Below, piece by piece: positions 7,263 through 10,000 of a stretch of 10,000 nt of DNA. The position numbers and the translations under genes were made by a program. Source of the DNA: Theodoxus fluviatilis (lineage: Eukaryota; Mollusca; Gastropoda; Cycloneritida; Neritidae); assembly GCA_034096865.1 (NCBI GenBank), contig JAWQFJ010016715.1, positions 65,001-75,000 of the forward strand, read 5' to 3'. The notes beneath the pieces were generated by a model that made no database searches, had not been told where the DNA came from, and saw only the letters and a program-made list of their open reading frames with translations. Every line of letters begins with the position of its first letter. The first letter of the stretch is position 1.

Positions 7263-7478
7263 ATGGCAGCCATCTTGGAACTGGAGAGAACGTACGCTGG
7301 GGCCAAGGTTGAACTTTGGTTAACCGGTGACGTCACTCCGGTCGTACCGTACCGAGTTTTTGCGACCTCCGGTTCGACTCGAGTCACTTTAGTTGACGCG
7401 AAAACTCGCTCATCAAAGGGGACCGAAAAAACTGTCGAGCTAAACGGAGTGTCGATTTACCAATTCAAAAGAGGATGA
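7263..7478 (+). CDS. Hypothetical 71-residue ORF (MAAILELERTYAG...)
   Basis: The ATG at 7263 has a near-perfect Kozak context (CTCGCCATGG), and a splice-acceptor-like TTTGCAG ends at about 7245. The frame ends YQFKRG-stop at 7476-7478. No family, signal peptide or membrane segment is recognisable. The mildly beta-rich sequence (VELWLTGDVTPVVPYRV) could be real. However, most of the frame overlaps the right inverted arm (7397-7449) and a CRE site, so it may just be transposon-end sequence that is open by chance. Confidence 0.2.
   Translation: MAAILELERTYAGAKVELWLTGDVTPVVPYRVFATSGSTRVTLVDAKTRSSKGTEKTVELNGVSIYQFKRG
7328..7335. promoter_or_regulatory. Perfect CRE palindrome
   Basis: TGACGTCA, the full CREB/ATF site, is flanked by CCGG on both sides within a CpG-rich patch. 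It lies inside the hypothetical ORF at 7263-7478, which weakens the case for that ORF and suggests promoter-like content in the right arm. Confidence 0.35.
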
Positions 7479-7479
7479 T

Positions 7480-8125
7480 GACTATGAATGGAGTTTTACG
7501 GCCCATCAGATTTTGTAGGCTATGTCAGACCATTGATCACGAATAATCACAAGAAATGGCAGATTAAGAGTCAGTCAAATCACGAATCCCCAATGAATGT
7601 ACATGTATATTCGCTTCTTACGAATCGCGTGGGGAAACGCAATGGGGAAGGTCTTTCCCCCAACCCACAAGTGAAAAACAGGTCAAGGACATAACATTTC
7701 CACAACGTCCAATGATATTCACGGGTAACCTCCCTTGCAATCACAAACCCCTGTGCGTGACCGCTGGGCAACACGCATAATGCAAATGTCTGATCCATAT
7801 TTCTTTTCCCTTCAAACTCACAATGAGCCTGAAATCAAAAAAAGGAACTGGGCCTAGATGAATTTTCAATGGCCTGAATCATCACGAATTAAACACACCG
7901 TGTGATGTCAACGGAGCATATTGGAAGCATAAAACAAATATGAAATTATAGAATTGATTGAAGTGGCGTTAGACTTACGAGACAGGAAAAGAACATCGAG
8001 AAACTATGTGATTTCTATCTAAAAGACAAGTACATGTAGCAGGTGGGCGTGTAGGGATAAGGCCTGGCTTACTGGAGCAGAGGCAGCTGAACCTGCGAAA
8101 TGAACTCCCCTACCTCCTTACTCAT
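7480..8125. other. Unassigned, no gene seen
   Basis: Moderately AT-rich DNA. Short frames on both strands (7488-7694 plus, 7798-7580 minus) show no family features. No tandem repeat or inverted pair was noticed. Confidence 0.4.
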
Positions 8126-8163
8126 CCCCACCCCTCCCCACCCCCTACCCCCCACCCTTCCCT
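8126..8163 (+). repeat. C-rich tract, i-motif / minus-strand G-quadruplex potential
   Basis: Runs of four to six C separated by A, T or TA. The complementary strand satisfies the four-run G-quadruplex pattern. Confidence 0.75.
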
Positions 8164-8257
8164 TCTCTGTTTGCCCTCATCCTTCGCCACGGGGGACAAC
8201 TTAATAATCAATGGACCTTGAAGTGGTGTTCACAGCTGAGTGGTGCATAAATAGTCT

Positions 8258-8279
8258 GTTCACTTTTTTCCAGGTAAGG
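8258..8279 (+). promoter_or_regulatory. Juxtaposed splice acceptor and donor (recursive-splice-like)
   Basis: A polypyrimidine stretch (CACTTTTTTC) leads to CAG at 8271-8273, directly followed by GTAAGG at 8274-8279. An acceptor with a donor at its own junction is the signature of recursive splicing sites in long animal introns. If the window lies inside a plus-strand intron, this would be a zero-length exon. A chance match is possible. Confidence 0.3.
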
Positions 8280-8321
8280 GAGGTCAATGTGTGAAGAACT
8301 GTTGACGCCACCGGGTTTGTT

Positions 8322-8335
8322 GGGGAGGGGGGGGG
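8322..8335 (+). repeat. Short G-tract
   Basis: Four G, one A, nine G. Listed as a simple-sequence feature close to the recursive-splice-like site. Confidence 0.7.
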
Positions 8336-8512
8336 TCATAGAAAAAAGAAAATATTTTCAGAACCAAACAAAATGGTCGAGGTATGCAGAGTGTCGAGCA
8401 ATCGGTGGGAGAGCTAAGCGGAAAGGACTGCAATAGGGAGAGGACCCGTTCATGTCTTGACAATCATTGACAGTGCCACATTGCCAAAATAACAGTCAGT
8501 CTTATTCTTTTA

Positions 8513-9462
8513 CTCCTCCTGCTCCTGCTCCTCCTCCTCCTGCTGCTTCTCCTCCACCTCCTCCTCCACATTTCTCCTCTGCCTCCTTCTCCGCCTGCTT
8601 CTCCTTCTCCTGCTTCTCCTTCTCCTGCTTCTCCTCCTCCGCCTCTTCCGCCTCATCCACCTCTTCCGCCTCCTACGCCTCCTTCTCCGTTTTCTTGTTC
8701 TTTTCCTCCTCCTCCTCCTCCTCCTCCTCCTCCTCCTCCTCCTCCTCCTCCTCCTCCTCCTCCTCCTCCTCCTCCTCCTCCTCTTTTTCCTCCTCCTCTT
8801 TTTCCTCCTCCTCTTTTTCCTCCTCCTCCTCCTCCTCCTCCTCCTCTTTCTCCTCCTCCTCCTCTTCCTCCTCCTCCTCCTCCTCCTCCTCCTCCTCCTC
8901 CTCCTCCTCCTCCTCCTCCTCCTCCTCCTCCTCCTCCACCTCCTCCACCTCCTCCTCCTCCTCCTCCTCCTCCTCCTCCTCCTCCTCCTCCTCCTCCTAC
9001 TTCTCCTTCTCCGCCTCTTCCGCCTCTTCCGCCTCCTCCCCATCTTCTGCCTCCTACGCCTCCCTCCTCCGCCTTCTTGTTCTTTTCCTCTTCTCCTCCT
9101 CCTCCTCTTCCTCCTCCTCCTCCTCCTCCTCCTCCTCCTCCTCCTCCTCCTTCTCCTTCTCCTTTTATTCCTCCTCCTCCGATCCCTCCTCGTCCTCCTC
9201 CGCCGCCGCCGTCTCCTCCGCCTCTTCCGCCTTATCCTCCATCTTCTTCTTTTCCTCCTTTTCTTCCTCTTTCTCTTCCTCTTTCTCCTCCTCCTCCTCC
9301 TCCTCCTCCTCCTCCTCCTCTTCCTCCTCTTCCTCCTCCTCCTCCTCCTCCTCCGCCTTCTCCTTCTCCTCCTCCTCCTCTTCCTCCTCCTCCTCCTCCT
9401 CCTCCTTCTCCTCCTCCTCCTCCTCCTCCTCCTCCTCCTCCTCCTCCTTCTCCTCCTCCTCC

Positions 9463-9494
<32 letters not shown>

Positions 9495-9855
9495 CTCTTT
9501 TTCCTCCTCCTCCTCCTCCTCCTCCTCCTCCTCCTCCTCCTCCTCCTCCTCCTCCCCCTTCTTCTTCTTCTTCTTCTTCTTCTTCTTCTTCTTCTTCTTC
9601 TTCTTCTTCTGTTTCTCCTCCTCCTATTCCTCCTGCTCCTGCTGCTCCTGCTGCTCCTCCTGCTCCTCCTGCTCTTCCTCCTCCTGCTCCTCCTGCTGCT
9701 TCCTCCTCCTCCTCCTCCTGCTTCCTCCCCCTCCTCCTCCTCCTGCTTCCTCCCCCTCCTCCTCCTCCGGCTTCCTCCTCCTCCTCCTCCTCCTCCTCCT
9801 CCTCCTCCTTCCCCACCCCCACCCCCACCCACCCTTCCTCCTCCCACCCCTTTCA
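8513..9855 (+). repeat. 1.34-kb polypyrimidine (TCC)n-rich satellite tract
   Basis: Almost unbroken C/T on the plus strand. It includes long (TCC)n runs (for example 8705-8783 and 9091-9149), three 15-bp units with TTTTT at 8784, 8799 and 8814, a (CTT)n run at 9558-9610, a CTGCTC-rich segment (about 9630-9710), and three 25-bp units anchored at GCTT 9720, 9745 and 9770. It ends in (CCCCAC)n-like sequence. Mirror symmetry makes it a strong H-DNA (triplex) candidate. All long frames here (poly-Ser or Pro on plus, poly-Arg, Glu or Gly on minus) follow from the trinucleotide period and are not supported as genes. Confidence 0.95.
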
Positions 9856-10000
9856 CATTCACGAATGTTTACATACTTTGCAAAGAATAATTACCATAAC
9901 ATTTCAAATGATAAACTAATATACAACCTCGTTGACACAGTACATGGCTGTAGACTCCCAGTGGATGGAGAGTAAGAAAAGACCCTCAATTTGCCTTTTG
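9856..10000. other. Unique tail, no gene seen
   Basis: AT-rich single-copy sequence after the pyrimidine tract. It is too short to classify. Confidence 0.4.

Larger units (their letters stand above)
6745..7449. mobile_element. Candidate element bounded by diverged inverted repeats
   Basis: CTCCGGTTAGCTCGACA (6745-6761) is inverted at 7449-7433 with one mismatch in 17. GAGCGAGTTTTCGCG (6764-6778) is perfectly inverted at 7411-7397. The right arm carries about 19 extra bases between the two blocks. Further in, both arms carry an A-rich ATGGC motif in inverse orientation (6877-6884 and 7277-7270), suggesting longer decayed arms. No target-site duplication is obvious. It could be an old MITE or foldback element of about 0.7 kb, or an inverted duplication. 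Confidence 0.55.

Noticed and set aside
8467..9975. Plus-strand 502-codon frame and overlapping long frames rich in Ser, Pro, Arg, Glu or Gly
   Set aside because: They arise in all frames of a (TCC)n tract because trinucleotide repeats lack stops. No non-repetitive domain is present.
1..10000. tRNA, rRNA or other structured RNA genes
   Set aside because: No tRNA A/B-box pair with a cloverleaf and no rRNA-like conserved sequence was seen by eye. A covariance-model search could not be run.

Overview
The window is non-coding-rich eukaryotic DNA. It has no bacterial operon structure, genes are single short exons or broken remnants, and roughly a third of the bases are simple or tandem repeats. 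A LINE reverse transcriptase fragment, a P-element/THAP9-type transposase remnant and a SWIM/YqaJ-like N-terminal exon occur close together. This mix, with abundant (CA)n and small inverted-repeat elements, suggests an invertebrate, perhaps a marine mollusc. The species cannot be fixed from sequence alone.

Layout. At 1-534 (minus) lies a non-LTR retrotransposon reverse transcriptase fragment with an intact FADD box and a mutated GVPQG box. Bases 535-832 are unassigned, and 833-1080 hold six copies of a 41-bp minisatellite. A (CA)n/(CG)n tract at 1165-1316 leads into the richest coding signal, a P-element-family transposase remnant at 1344-2306 (plus). That remnant keeps two conserved blocks but carries three in-frame stops and lacks its 5' part. 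A foldback-like cluster of 16-bp repeats (2997-3274) abuts, and is partly shared with, a 100-codon minus-strand exon (3252-3554). That exon starts like an N-terminus of SWIM-finger proteins and stops exactly where the repeat begins. A CpG-rich stretch with E-box, CCAAT and GC-box motifs lies upstream of it (3590-4060). A second CpG-rich block is at about 4480-4790. A 605-bp element with 25-bp terminal inverted repeats and TA flanks occupies 4789-5393.

The right half is dominated by repeats: (CA/CG)n at 5771-5816, a 36-bp minisatellite of about 21 units (5875-6642), a diverged inverted-repeat pair (6745-7449) with a G-tract between its arms, a C-rich tract at 8126-8163, and a 1.34-kb polypyrimidine tract (8513-9855). 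The long Ser/Pro/Arg/Glu/Gly-rich open frames in the last tract are by-products of TCC repeats. They are not annotated as genes.

No set of genes here works together as a pathway. The window reads as a mobile-element graveyard plus one plausible host (or multi-copy family) first exon with its promoter. The points most worth checking are the decayed P-type transposase, the coding-derived 16-bp foldback array, the two inverted-repeat elements, the recursive-splice-like site at 8274 and the higher-order structure of the minisatellites.
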